A stretch of 64,000 bases of DNA. It comes from QWHO01 sp039809865 (lineage in GTDB: Bacteria; Vulcanimicrobiota; Xenobia; Xenobiales; QWHO01). Numbering within the stretch: position 1 is the stretch's first letter; each line of letters begins with the position of its first letter. The notes beneath the pieces were generated by a model, which saw only the letters and a program-made list of their open reading frames with translations, was not told the origin of the DNA and searched no databases. Positions 1-8,613 of this stretch are shown in pieces. A program made the translations under genes and the position numbers. The stretch lies in NCBI GenBank assembly GCA_039809865.1, contig JBDHVW010000015.1:48736-112735 (forward strand), read 5' to 3'.

Positions 1-654
1 CCCGAGCCCGGCGTGATCCATCCGGGCGTCACCGGTGGGCTCGGCCTGGCCGGCTATTCCGACGCGGTCAGCGTCGAGCCGTGGCTGCAGCGTTTCGCGC
101 AAGGTGGCCTGAAGGTGCAGCGCTACGCCGACTATCGCTCGATGAAGTGGTCCAAGCTCTGCCTCAACACCGTGGGCAACGCGCTGGGGGCTCTCCTCGA
201 CTGCACTCCCGAGCAGCTCTTCTCCGACCGCAAGCTCTATCGTTTCGAAGTGCGCTCGCTGGGGGAGACGCGCAAGGTCGTCTACGCCCAGAACCTGCAA
301 ATCCTCAACCTGCCCGACTATCCGGTCAAGAAGCTGGCCGACGTGATGTTCTGGTTGCCCTCCCGCTTGAGCTTCCCACTGCTCTCGGACAAGATGTCGC
401 GCGGTCGGGGCGACAAGCCCCCCTCGCTGCTGCTCGAGCTGCGTCGCGGGCGCCACAAGAGCGAGATCGACTTCCTCAACGGGAAGGTGGTCGAAGTGGG
501 CCAACGGGTGGGCGTGCCCACGCCCGTCAACGCCGCGCTGACGCGGGCCTATCATCAGGCCCTGCGCGATCCTCAGGCCTGGTGGGACGAATGGCGCGGC
601 AAACCGCAGTCCTTGATCGCCCTGCTGGCTGAGAGCGAGCGGGATTTGCAATAG
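1..654 (+). CDS. 2-dehydropantoate 2-reductase (ApbA/PanE family), C-terminal part
   Basis: The gene enters from the left edge in frame 1, so the NADP-binding Rossmann half is missing and only about 217 residues of the C-terminal domain are seen. The family reduces ketopantoate to pantoate with NADPH in cytosolic pantothenate synthesis. The visible part has the helical-domain signature KWSKLCLNTVGN, whose lysine is the usual catalytic residue, and the late motif EIDFLNGKVVEVG followed by GVPTPVN, both typical of the family. ApbA/PanE paralogues of unknown substrate are common, so the family call is firm but the exact substrate is not. It ends 20 bases before the next gene. Confidence 0.8.
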   Translation, partial: PEPGVIHPGVTGGLGLAGYSDAVSVEPWLQRFAQGGLKVQRYADYRSMKWSKLCLNTVGNALGALLDCTPEQLFSDRKLYRFEVRSLGETRKVVYAQNLQILNLPDYPVKKLADVMFWLPSRLSFPLLSDKMSRGRGDKPPSLLLELRRGRHKSEIDFLNGKVVEVGQRVGVPTPVNAALTRAYHQALRDPQAWWDEWRGKPQSLIALLAESERDLQ

Positions 655-674
655 GCGGCGCGAAACGACCGAGA

Positions 675-2309
675 ATGCAAGTTCCCGCAGGCGGCGTGAT
701 CGAGCTTTCCCCGGAAGGCTTTCAACTGGGGAGCTCTCCCCCTCTCAGCTACGACGACTACCCCTCCCTTCGCGATCAGGTGCAGACACTGCTGCACGAC
801 CTGGTCGTGCGCGAGTCGCTGGGCCTGTTCGGCTCGGTCTGTGGTCGCTGCGGCAACTCGTGCAAGCGCCCCAACGTGGTGGTGCGCGAGCAAGACGTCT
901 TCCGCCTGCGCTTTCGCCTCTCGCTGAGCGAGCAAGAGCTGTACGACCGCTACCTGGTGCCGGCCCCCAGCTGGAACCACGGCGACAGCTTCATCAAGCT
1001 CGAGGACGGCAAGTGCCCGTTCCTGGTGGAAGGGCCCGACGACACGCTGGCGCGATGCAGCATCTACGAGGATCGCCCCGTGGACTGCCGCCAGTTCACG
1101 CCCAACACCACCATCTGCCGGAAGGATCCGGGCCGGCTGATCCAGGAGCTGAAGCTGATCCGCGTCCACCCCGACAATACGCTCGAGGTGCACCTGCGCA
1201 ACGGCCGCCAGCACACGCTGCCGACCGAGACCGCGTTCTGCGAGCTGATCCGGACGCAGGTCGAGGCGACCGACAAGGTAGAGCAGCGTCTCGAGCGAGT
1301 CGCGCGGCGGGTCGGCGAGCTGATCGAGGAGTCGGACCCCGGCAGCGATACCACGTCCATCCGCGAGCTGATCAGCGACATGGCCACCATCGGCGGGCTC
1401 GAGAGCACCAAGCCCGAGATCCTCGAGAAGCTCTGGAGCGACCTGCGCAAGCTGGAGTCCTCCCCCATCCCGGCCCGCAGCCCGGGACGCAAGAAGAAGA
1501 AGCGCAAAGCAACCCGCGTGCAGTGGGTCCAGCTCACCGAAGAGGCGGCCACGGCCTTCTACGACCTGCCTGAGGAGTTGCAGGTGGAAGGGCAGCCGAC
1601 CTCCATCCCCCTCTACCTCTCCCTGGCGCAGTACGAGGGCCTTCGCGAGCGTGCCCAGCACTTCATGCGCGAGCTCTTGACCACCAACCACGGCGAGTTC
1701 CAGTTGCGCTTGACCGAGCCTGACCCGCCCTGCTTCATGTGCGGGGAGTGCTGCCGGTGCTACGCGGTCGAGGTATCCCCCAGCGATATCGACCGGCTGG
1801 TCGAGCTGATCGGGGGCTCGCCGCGCGAGTTCCGCGAGAAGAACACCAAGCCGGGCCGCTTCACCTGGAACCCGGGCGCGCGCATCCTGCATAAGGAACA
1901 GAAGGTGCTGCGCCACACCCAGATGCAGCCCCGCCTGGTGCCGGTGCAGGTCTCGCAGGAGCGATTCGAGCGCGGCTGCATCTTTCTCGACGAGCGCGAG
2001 GACGGCTTTTTCGCCTGCCGGGTCTACACCCATCGGCCCGAGGCCTGCCGGGGTTATCCGACCACCAACGCCCTGTGCCGGCGCACCAACCAGATCCACC
2101 ACTGGGGCCGCCAGGCGCGCCGGCTGGTCTGGGTGCGTGTCGAGCCCGCGGCGGTGAACGCAATGGTCGCCGACGACGTCATGACGGGGGCTCCCCCGTT
2201 CCGTTTCGAGCGGGCCGAATACGCCGGCATCGACGAGGCGGCGGTGGCCCTCGAGGCCGAGGTCAACGAGGTGCTCGAGCGGGCCCGTAAGGAGCTCTCA
2301 AAACAATAA
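675..2309 (+). CDS. Double YkgJ-type (CxxCxxC zinc/iron-chelating) domain protein
   Basis: The 544-residue protein contains two copies of the cysteine-cluster domain of the YkgJ/UPF0153 family. Copy one begins at about residue 57 with CGRCGNSC and continues with later cysteines (CPF, CSIYEDRPVDC, C). Copy two begins near residue 353 with CFMCGECCRC and ends with CIFL, CRVYTHRPEAC and C. The arrangement CxxCxxC(C) plus RPxxCRxxP is the family signature and is thought to bind Zn or Fe-S. The link between them is charged and helical, with a lysine/arginine stretch near residue 274. No signal peptide or membrane segment is seen. Most family members have one copy, so the duplication is unusual. 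The function is unknown. It starts a co-directional run with ABC, zinc-ribbon and oxidoreductase genes. Confidence 0.75.
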   Translation: MQVPAGGVIELSPEGFQLGSSPPLSYDDYPSLRDQVQTLLHDLVVRESLGLFGSVCGRCGNSCKRPNVVVREQDVFRLRFRLSLSEQELYDRYLVPAPSWNHGDSFIKLEDGKCPFLVEGPDDTLARCSIYEDRPVDCRQFTPNTTICRKDPGRLIQELKLIRVHPDNTLEVHLRNGRQHTLPTETAFCELIRTQVEATDKVEQRLERVARRVGELIEESDPGSDTTSIRELISDMATIGGLESTKPEILEKLWSDLRKLESSPIPARSPGRKKKKRKATRVQWVQLTEEAATAFYDLPEELQVEGQPTSIPLYLSLAQYEGLRERAQHFMRELLTTNHGEFQLRLTEPDPPCFMCGECCRCYAVEVSPSDIDRLVELIGGSPREFREKNTKPGRFTWNPGARILHKEQKVLRHTQMQPRLVPVQVSQERFERGCIFLDEREDGFFACRVYTHRPEACRGYPTTNALCRRTNQIHHWGRQARRLVWVRVEPAAVNAMVADDVMTGAPPFRFERAEYAGIDEAAVALEAEVNEVLERARKELSKQ

Positions 2310-2321
2310 GGGAGGCGCCCC

Positions 2322-3395
2322 ATGGAAGAGTCCTACCCCACCGCCAAGCTCGAGCCGGAAGGCTCGGCGAAGAAGGAAGTCGCCGAGCCGGGGCCCGCGC
2401 CGGCGCCCAGCATCAAGACCGTGCTACCGCCTCCCGCCCCCGCCGGGCCGCCCTGCGCCGCGGGCGAAGTGCTGGACATCCGTGCGCTCACCAAGCGCTA
2501 CGGCGACGTGTTGGCCGTGAACCAGCTCAGCTTCAGCCTCTTCCCGGGCGACATCCTGGGCTTTCTGGGGCCCAACGGCGCCGGTAAGACCACCACGCTG
2601 CGCATGCTGGCCACCGTGCTGATGCCCGACGGGGGTGAGGCGTATGTGGCCGGCCACTCCATCAAGCAGGTCCAGGAGGTGCGCGCGCGCGTCGGCTACA
2701 TGCCTGACTTCCTGGGCGTCTACGACGACCTGCTGGTGAAGGAGTATCTCGAGTTCTTCGCGCGCGCTTACAAGATCGACGCGCACCACCGCGAGTTCGT
2801 CATCAAGGAGGCCCTCGAGACGACGCGCCTGACGCACCTGCAGGAGAACCTGGTGGACGGCCTGTCGCGCGGCCAGAAGCAGCGGCTGGGTCTGGCGCGC
2901 CTCCTGATGCACGACCCGGCGCTGTTCCTCCTCGATGAGCCGGCCGCCGGCCTCGATCCGCGCGCCCGCGTGGAGCTGCGCGACATCCTGAAGGGCCTGC
3001 AGCAGCGCGGCAAGGCGATGATCGTCAGCTCGCACATCCTGAGCGACCTGGCCGACTTCTGCAACAAGGTGGCCATCCTGGTCAACGGCAACCTGCTGGT
3101 GTTCGAAGAGACGAGCCGCTTGATCGACAAGCTGCGCGGCACCCGGCGCATCCGCCTGCGCACCCTGGATAAGGGCGAAGACATCCGGCGGGTGCTGGAG
3201 AAGACCGACCAGGTCGACCGGGTCTCGTGGGAGGGTGAGGAGATCGTGTTCGAGTTCAAGGGCCACGATCAAGAGATGGCCCGCCTGCACAAGTCGTTGA
3301 TGGACAGCGGCTTCCCGCTCATCACCTTCGCCGAGGACCCGTGGGATCTCGAGGACCTCTACCTGCAGATCACCGAGGGAGTGGTCTCGGAGTGA
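2322..3395 (+). CDS. ABC transporter ATP-binding protein
   Basis: This 357-residue ATPase carries Walker A GPNGAGKTT (about residues 83-91), an ABC signature written LSRGQKQRL rather than LSGGQ, and Walker B LFLLDEP followed by a D-loop and the switch histidine in SSHIL. The first roughly 45 residues are a Pro/Ala-rich disordered extension absent from ordinary family members. The C-terminal 80 residues resemble the accessory region of ATPases of the multidrug/gliding export class. The start is an ATG behind GGGAGG, 12 bases after the previous gene. No permease gene lies nearby, so its membrane partner is either elsewhere or one of the unassigned proteins. Confidence 0.88.
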   Translation: MEESYPTAKLEPEGSAKKEVAEPGPAPAPSIKTVLPPPAPAGPPCAAGEVLDIRALTKRYGDVLAVNQLSFSLFPGDILGFLGPNGAGKTTTLRMLATVLMPDGGEAYVAGHSIKQVQEVRARVGYMPDFLGVYDDLLVKEYLEFFARAYKIDAHHREFVIKEALETTRLTHLQENLVDGLSRGQKQRLGLARLLMHDPALFLLDEPAAGLDPRARVELRDILKGLQQRGKAMIVSSHILSDLADFCNKVAILVNGNLLVFEETSRLIDKLRGTRRIRLRTLDKGEDIRRVLEKTDQVDRVSWEGEEIVFEFKGHDQEMARLHKSLMDSGFPLITFAEDPWDLEDLYLQITEGVVSE

Positions 3396-3853
3396 AGTGC
3401 CCGAAGTGCACCAAGATCGCGCTGCGTCAGGCGCGCGACGAGGGAACCCAGCTCACGATCGAGAGCTGCCCCGAATGTCAGGGGTTGTTCTTCGATGCCG
3501 GCGAGCTGCGCCAGTTCTTCAGCAGTAAAGCGCTGCACCAGCGGTTCTTCCTGGAGGACCACGTGGAGCCGCTCCAGACGGTGGGTTACACCATCTCGAC
3601 GCGGGCGCGCGCCTGTCCCAAGTGCAAGGTGGCGATGCGCGAGAACCTGGTGGGCGACATCAACGTGGACCGTTGCGAGAAGTGCGACGGTATCTGGCTC
3701 GACCACGGCGAGCTGAAGCGAATCGTCTACAAGTATCAGAAGAACCGCGGCCTGACGGGAGACGAGAAGGTCGTCGGCGAGATCAAGGCCGGCGTCGACG
3801 GCGACCGACCCAACGCACTGGTCAGCTTCCTGAAGGGCATTTTCGGCAAATGA
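3392..3853 (+). CDS. TFIIB-type zinc-ribbon protein (two ribbons)
   Basis: The chosen start is the GTG at 3392, which overlaps the TGA of the ABC gene (GTGA) and lies behind GAGGGA. The resulting 153-residue protein begins directly with the first zinc ribbon. Two CPxC...CxxC units are present: CPKC...CPEC followed by G-(L/I)-(F/W)-(F/L)-D-x-G-E-L, and CPKC...CEKC followed by the same tail. That is the zf-TFIIB-like family of small bacterial zinc-binding proteins of unknown role. The second half is basic and ends in a short hydrophobic stretch. Translational coupling to the ABC ATPase and to the next gene implies one transcript. Confidence 0.82.
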   Translation: MKCPKCTKIALRQARDEGTQLTIESCPECQGLFFDAGELRQFFSSKALHQRFFLEDHVEPLQTVGYTISTRARACPKCKVAMRENLVGDINVDRCEKCDGIWLDHGELKRIVYKYQKNRGLTGDEKVVGEIKAGVDGDRPNALVSFLKGIFGK

Positions 3854-4884
3854 AGCGGGTGGCGTTGCTGGGCTACGGCCTGGCGGGCTCGGTCTTCCAT
3901 GCGCCCCTCATCGAGGCCACGCGGGGGCTGAAATTAAGCGCCGTGGTAACCAGCTCCCGCGAGCGCCAGGCCGAGGCGACCCGGCGGTTTCCGGACGCGC
4001 GCGTGCTGCAGTCGGTCGAGGAGGTCTGGGCCGGCAACTACGACCTGGCCGTCGTGGCCACGCCCAACGACAGTCACGTCACGCTGGCACGCGCGGCCCT
4101 GGAGGCCGGGTTGGCGGTGGTGGTGGACAAGCCCCTGGCCGCCACGGCCCGCGAGGCGCGCGGCCTGGTCGACCTGGCGGCCCGGAAGGGGCAGCTGCTG
4201 ACGGTCTTTCAGAACCGCCGCTGGGATGGTGATTTCCTGACGCTCCGGAAGGTGCTCGACGACCTGGGCAGGCTCTACCGCTTCGAGTCACGCTACGAGC
4301 GCTGGCGCCCGGAGATCAAGCCCGGCTGGCGCGAGCGCCCCGACCCGGCGCTGGCCGGCGGGGTTCTCTACGACCTGGGCGCCCACGTGGTCGACCAGGC
4401 GCTCTGTCTCCTGGGGCCGCCCACCCACGTGTACGCCGAGCTGGCGATGCGCCGTCCGGGGGCGGCCGTGGACGACGACGTCTTCGTGGCGCTGACCTTC
4501 CCGGACGGCGTGCAGGCGCACCTCTGGATGAGCGCGGTGACGGCCGCTCTGGGGCCGCGCTTTCGCGTGCTGGGCTCGCGGGCGGCCTTCGTGAAGTATG
4601 GGGTCGATGCGCAGGAGGAGCAGCTGCGCAGCGGCCTCGTGCCGGGCCACCCGGCCTACGGCCTGGAGCCCGAGTCCCGCTGGGGGCACGTCGTGGCGGG
4701 CGACGAGCGCCGCCTGGTGCCGACCCTGCGAGGGGAGTACACGGCTTTCTACGAGCAGCTCGTGGGAGCTTTACGCGGTGCCGGCCCCGTCCCGGTGGAC
4801 CCCCGCGACGCCGTGCGCGTCCTGGAAGTGCTGGAAGCGGCCCGCAAAAGCGCCCGCGAGGGCCGCGTGGTCAAGCTGAAGTGA
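3850..4884 (+). CDS. Gfo/Idh/MocA family NAD(P)-dependent oxidoreductase
   Basis: The ATG at 3850 overlaps the previous TGA (ATGA), giving 344 residues. The N-terminus VALLGYGLAGSVFHAP is the dinucleotide-binding loop of the Gfo/Idh/MocA family. It is followed by the ATPND segment and the hallmark EKP-like motif, here VDKPLA near residue 95, with FQNRRWDGDF and the GGVLYDLGAHVVDQ histidine helix downstream. The closest well-known subgroup is scyllo-inositol/YdgJ-type dehydrogenases, but the substrate cannot be read from sequence. It closes the coupled + strand run starting at 675. Confidence 0.85.
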   Translation: MKRVALLGYGLAGSVFHAPLIEATRGLKLSAVVTSSRERQAEATRRFPDARVLQSVEEVWAGNYDLAVVATPNDSHVTLARAALEAGLAVVVDKPLAATAREARGLVDLAARKGQLLTVFQNRRWDGDFLTLRKVLDDLGRLYRFESRYERWRPEIKPGWRERPDPALAGGVLYDLGAHVVDQALCLLGPPTHVYAELAMRRPGAAVDDDVFVALTFPDGVQAHLWMSAVTAALGPRFRVLGSRAAFVKYGVDAQEEQLRSGLVPGHPAYGLEPESRWGHVVAGDERRLVPTLRGEYTAFYEQLVGALRGAGPVPVDPRDAVRVLEVLEAARKSAREGRVVKLK

Positions 4885-4915
4885 ACCATTGTCGCCCGCA
4901 CGGCGTATAACCAGC

Positions 4916-6246
4916 GTGCGTTTTCTGCTCTGGCTGCTGCTTTTGTGCGCCTGCTCCGCCCCTTCGAAGCCGCCCGAGGCCGAGGTCGAAGCGCCCGAGC
5001 CGGCCAGGGTGCGCTTCGCGCCGGCCGTGGTGCCCGAGAAGGCCTTCGACAGCTCCGACGGGGAGCTGCTGCCCGACTTCCAGCCTGCCCGGGTCACCAA
5101 CGACGCCATCCTGATCTACCGGCAGTTCGACGAGCTGCACCTGGTGCAGGGCACCACCAACCACACGCTCACCACGAAAAGCAAGCTGCAGGTGCTCGAG
5201 CGGCTCGACCGGGACCATCTGCTGGTGGACAGTCGCGGCGTGGGTATCCTGGACGTCACCACCGGCCGGCTGAAGAAACTGGCCGTGAACCAGGACGAGC
5301 TGCTCAGTCTGGACGGGGACCGGCTCTTCCTCAAGCACGACCTGGGAAGCTTCGTCGCGATGCTCGAGGAGGATTCCAGGAGCTTCTACGTGCTCCGGGG
5401 CCAGGAGGTCGTGCGCCTCGGCAAGGACGGAGGCGAGGAGATCATCGGGCATTGCGCCGCGCCCGCGAACGACTGCCGGCGCTCTCGCCCGACCACCGGC
5501 GCCTGGCCGTGGGACTCCCGGAAGGGCGGCTCCAGGTCTACGATCTGACCACCGGCCGGCTGGTGCGCGAGCTCGCCAACATCGACGTGACCCTCAGTCG
5601 CATCTCGGGTCGCAAGCCCACCGTGCACGCCGGCTGGTTGGACGACAAGACCGTGCGGTTCTCGGTCAGCGAGCACACCAGCGAGCGCGATCCAGAGTTC
5701 TACTCCGATCGCGCCCGCGACACCCCCGAGGGCTACCTGCGCTGGCACGACCTGGAGGTCGAGACCGGCCGGGAAACAGACCGCGGACGCTACTCCCGCC
5801 TGGCTCTCCAGCACGCCTTCCCCGTGCCCGAGGTGGACCGCCCCGAGCGCATTTTTCAGGCGGACGAAATCGGCCTGTGGCTGCCCAAAATGATCGTGAT
5901 GGGCGTCCTCATCTCGCACGACGGGACCCGGGCAGCCGTACGCGTGCGCATGGGGGCGGCGCGGGGCCGCTCCCGCCTGCTGCTGATCGATCCCCAGGGC
6001 AAGACGACCACGCTGGCGGAAGGACAGCGCATCCGGGAGTGGATCTGGCTGCCGGCCGTCGGACCGACCGACTGGGTGGCCCGCGACGAGACCAACGTGA
6101 CGCGCTCCGGCGGCCTCCGAGACCGAACCCTGCGCTTCTACCCCCAACAAGACGCTCCGGAAGGGGGCCCTTCCTCCGCATCGCGAACGCGGGGGGATGA
6201 GAGTTCTCTTGACCCTGATGCTCACGCTGGTGTGCGTGGGCGATGA
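4916..6246 (+). CDS. Beta-propeller lipoprotein with an apparent one-base frameshift
   Basis: The best start is GTG 4916, giving MRFLLWLLLLCAC, a short lipoprotein signal; a TTG at 4889 is in frame. A TATAAC box lies just upstream. The reading frame encodes propeller-like blades (repeats such as ILDVTTGRLKKL) to about 5475 and then runs off at 5548. The -1 frame takes over seamlessly with ALSPDHRRLAVGL and VYDLTTGRLVREL and continues to 6246. Adding one C at the CCGG of 5476-5479 joins the halves into about 443 residues. The function is unknown; it is probably an outer-surface or periplasmic sensor-like propeller. The 3' end overlaps the next gene by 50 bases. Either a sequencing error or a recent inactivation would explain the break. 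Confidence 0.6.
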
Positions 6247-6670
6247 CGGCTTCTGGCACCAGATACCTCGCACCATCAACGAGATTCAGGCGCCCATCGC
6301 CTGGAAGGCGGAGACCTCCAACGACAAGCTGACGCTGGAGATCCCCAATCAGGGCAAGATCTGGATCACGGTCGAGACGAAAGTGCAGAGCAGCGCCAAC
6401 CTCGAGGAGGTGGCCCGCGTGCACCTCACCCGCTGGAACAGTCGCGCTGACAAATACACCTTCAAGACCATCGAAGGCGTGGCGGCGGGCAAGATTCGCG
6501 GCTATAAGGTGGCCGTGGACGTCAGCGAGCCCGAGAGCGCGCCCCACACGGCCTACAGCTACGTGTTCCCGGCCCTCTTGCCGGGCGATTATCTCTGGAT
6601 CTGGAATCCTGCGGGGGTGGAGAACGAGAGGGTCGACCAGATGGTCAAAACCCTGCGCAGGCGCTCTTGA
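6197..6670 (+). CDS. Small exported protein of unknown function
   Basis: The 157-residue product begins with a clear signal peptide, MRVLLTLMLTLVCVG, and continues as a mixed beta-rich domain with no cysteine motif. I do not recognise the family; the layout (Trp-rich N-terminus, a regular strand pattern, and a final helix of basic residues) resembles small periplasmic PsbP/DcrB-like proteins, but that is only a guess. The start lies inside the 3' end of the propeller gene, and the stop overlaps the TTG start of the DUF2891 gene, so the three genes are likely one unit. Confidence 0.6.
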   Translation: MRVLLTLMLTLVCVGDDGFWHQIPRTINEIQAPIAWKAETSNDKLTLEIPNQGKIWITVETKVQSSANLEEVARVHLTRWNSRADKYTFKTIEGVAAGKIRGYKVAVDVSEPESAPHTAYSYVFPALLPGDYLWIWNPAGVENERVDQMVKTLRRRS

Positions 6671-7524
6671 AGCAGCTCCTGGACATGGTGGCCGAAAACC
6701 TGTATCGGCCTTATCCGAACAAGATCGTCCACCACCTCGACAGTGCCGACGACGTGCGCGAGCCCCGCGAGCTGACGCCGGTCTTCTACGGCTGTTACGA
6801 TTGGCACTCAGCCGTGCACTCGCACTGGGCGGCGCTCAAGCTGGGTGGGGCCGACTTGCTGACGGGGCTGACCCCGGAAGGAGTCCAGGGCGAGCTGGCT
6901 TACCTGCGCTCGCGCCCCCACTTCGAGATGCCCTACGGAATGGCGTGGCTGCTGCAGCTCTGCGCCGACCATCCGGGCGACGTGCTGGAGCCGCTCGAGG
7001 TCTACGCCCGCGAGCGTTTCATGCAGTGGCTCGACCAGCTGCACTACCCCATCCGCACCGGAGAGCACTCGCAGAGCGCCTTTGCGATGGGGCTGGCCTA
7101 CGACTACGGGGCTCTGCGTTACGAGCCGCTGGTGCGCAAAGTGGCCGAGAAGGCCCGCGCCTTCTACCTGCGCGACGTGAACGCGCCGGTAGCCTACGAG
7201 CCGTCCGCCTATGATTTCCTCTCCCCCACCCTGGCCGAGGCCGACCTGCTGCGCCGCGTGCTCTCCGCGCGCGAGTTCGCGCCCTGGATGCAGGGCTTTT
7301 TTCCCAACGGGCTGACCTACCGGCCGGTCAAGCCGGTGAGCCGCAGCGACGGCAAGCTCGTGCACTTCGACGGGCTCAACCTGTCGCGCGCCTGGATGCT
7401 GCGGGGTCTCGATCCGGCTCTGGCGCAGGAGCACGGCGACGCGGGCATGACCTGGCTCGAGAACGCCACCTACATGGGCACCCACTGGCTGCCGACCTTC
7501 TCGGTCTACTGGCTGCTTACGTGA
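6667..7524 (+). CDS. DUF2891 family protein
   Basis: The 285-residue protein shows the DUF2891 signature FYGCYDWHSAVHSHW near residue 39, further conserved His/Asp segments (GEHSQSAFAMGL, YEPSAYDFLSP) and the C-terminal GTHWLPTFSVYWL. The family folds as an alpha/alpha barrel-like helical protein of unknown activity and is found in bacteria and some eukaryotes. The start is TTG 6667, overlapping the previous TGA; ATG 6685 is a possible alternative. The gene converges on the minus-strand amidase gene with an 8-base overlap and no terminator between. Confidence 0.85.
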   Translation: MKQLLDMVAENLYRPYPNKIVHHLDSADDVREPRELTPVFYGCYDWHSAVHSHWAALKLGGADLLTGLTPEGVQGELAYLRSRPHFEMPYGMAWLLQLCADHPGDVLEPLEVYARERFMQWLDQLHYPIRTGEHSQSAFAMGLAYDYGALRYEPLVRKVAEKARAFYLRDVNAPVAYEPSAYDFLSPTLAEADLLRRVLSAREFAPWMQGFFPNGLTYRPVKPVSRSDGKLVHFDGLNLSRAWMLRGLDPALAQEHGDAGMTWLENATYMGTHWLPTFSVYWLLT

Positions 7525-8533
7525 ATTTGGAGAGGTAGTTGTAGAAGAAGCTCGATCCGGTGTCCTCCACCACGGTCATGTCCGGCGAACGGTTAAAGAC
7601 CTTGTGGCTGAGGTATTCCTTGCCGAAAAGGCTGTGGGGCTTGATATCGATGTAGGGCGCGGCCCGATGGACGGCTTTGTAGGCCAGCTCCACGCAACCG
7701 AATCCTTCGTCGCTCGCGAGGTCGAACTTGGCGTCGTAGCCCGCGCCTACGTGCTTCCTGGCCTCGTCGGCGGCGGCCTGAGCGTCCTGATCGGTGCGGT
7801 AAGCGGGCCGGAGAATGCGGGCGTGGTGGTTCTCGCCCAGCACCTCCTCCACCGGCCGCTGGATCACGCCCGTCTTCATCAGAGCCTCCACGCACTCGCC
7901 GTTGCCCACGTAGATGGCGGTGTGCGTCCAGGCGCCCCCGATGCCCAGGATGACCTCGGGCACCTCGATGTCGAGATACTTGTCGTGATTGGTGACGATG
8001 ATGTCGCCAGGCTCGAGCTTGTTCTTGAATTCGGCGATGCGCTCGGTCGTAAAGGTCTTGTGCGACGTATAACTCACGTCCGCCAGCCGGCCGACCAGCT
8101 TCTCCAGAGAAAACCCGGCGGTCTCATGGCGCAGCCGCTCGTTGGTCGGGTCGAGGTTCATCTTGTCGAGCACGGTTCCGATGCTGGCTCCCAGGAAGCC
8201 GCCCACCATCCCGCCTGCGAAGCGCCCGACGGGCAGAAAGCCGGCGTAGCGAGCGTTGCGGAACTCGGTGAACAGCCCCACCGCGAGGCCCACGGTTCCC
8301 CCGATGATCCCGCCCCACGGCCCCATGTTGCCTCCGATTTTGGAGCCCAGGATGGTGGTGAGTGTGGGCACCGCCAGCCTGCCCAGCAGGGCCCCCGTGC
8401 CCGCGCCGATGGCTCCGAGGGCACGTTGGACGTCGGTATCGGGCTCGTACTTCTCCCACGGAGAAGCCGGTTTCACGACGACTTTGGGCGGCGGCTGGCG
8501 CCTTTTGGGCGCACTGACTTGCTCTACGTTCAC
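7517..8533 (-). CDS. YiiX/YebB-type permuted papain-like amidase with glycine-zipper N-domain
   Basis: The C-terminal half of this 338-residue protein matches the permuted NlpC/P60 (YiiX/YaeF, DUF830) family. It has LEPGDIIVTNHDK, then the histidine in WTHTAIYVGNGECVEAL, and later the cysteine in GFGCVELAYKAV, the order expected for a circularly permuted papain fold. These enzymes cleave amide or ester bonds in lipids or peptides. Residues about 35-125 form a Gly/Ala-rich membrane-active region (GAIGAGTGALLG, GGIIGGTVGLAVG, GGMVGGFLGASIG) of glycine-zipper type. The N-terminus MNVEQVSAPKRR is Pro/Lys-rich with no signal peptide. Start GTG 8533 is preceded by TACTCT and seven bases, suggesting a leaderless mRNA. 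Confidence 0.75.
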   Translation of the reverse strand: MNVEQVSAPKRRQPPPKVVVKPASPWEKYEPDTDVQRALGAIGAGTGALLGRLAVPTLTTILGSKIGGNMGPWGGIIGGTVGLAVGLFTEFRNARYAGFLPVGRFAGGMVGGFLGASIGTVLDKMNLDPTNERLRHETAGFSLEKLVGRLADVSYTSHKTFTTERIAEFKNKLEPGDIIVTNHDKYLDIEVPEVILGIGGAWTHTAIYVGNGECVEALMKTGVIQRPVEEVLGENHHARILRPAYRTDQDAQAAADEARKHVGAGYDAKFDLASDEGFGCVELAYKAVHRAAPYIDIKPHSLFGKEYLSHKVFNRSPDMTVVEDTGSSFFYNYLSKFT

Positions 8534-8540
8534 GCGTGAG

Positions 8541-8546
8541 AGAGTA
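8541..8546 (-). promoter_or_regulatory. TANNNT -10 box of the YiiX-type gene
   Basis: On the minus strand TACTCT is followed by seven bases and the GTG start at 8533. This fits the leaderless pattern seen at seven other starts in the window. Confidence 0.5.
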
Positions 8547-8576
8547 GCCGAAGGGCCTGAAAGGGGGCTGAAACAA

Positions 8577-8613
8577 GTTGACCAGGCAGTTGGTCAACCC
8601 CTATACTGTGGGA
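8577..8613 (+). promoter_or_regulatory. Toxin-antitoxin promoter and operator palindrome
   Basis: A -35 TTGACC (8578-8583) and a -10 TATACT (8602-8607) are separated by 18 bases. The spacer region contains the perfect inverted repeat GTTGACCA-N6-TGGTCAAC (8577-8598), overlapping the -35 element. A third half-site GGTCAAC lies at 8622-8628 inside the antitoxin gene. The -10 is only six bases from the GTG start. This is the layout expected for autorepression by a Phd-type antitoxin. Confidence 0.75.

Noticed and set aside
573..2102. Long minus-strand open frame (about 500 codons) opposite the YkgJ-type gene
   Set aside because: It is a GC-rich antisense shadow: low-complexity Ala/Leu/Gly/Arg sequence with no domain, opposite a gene with clear motifs.
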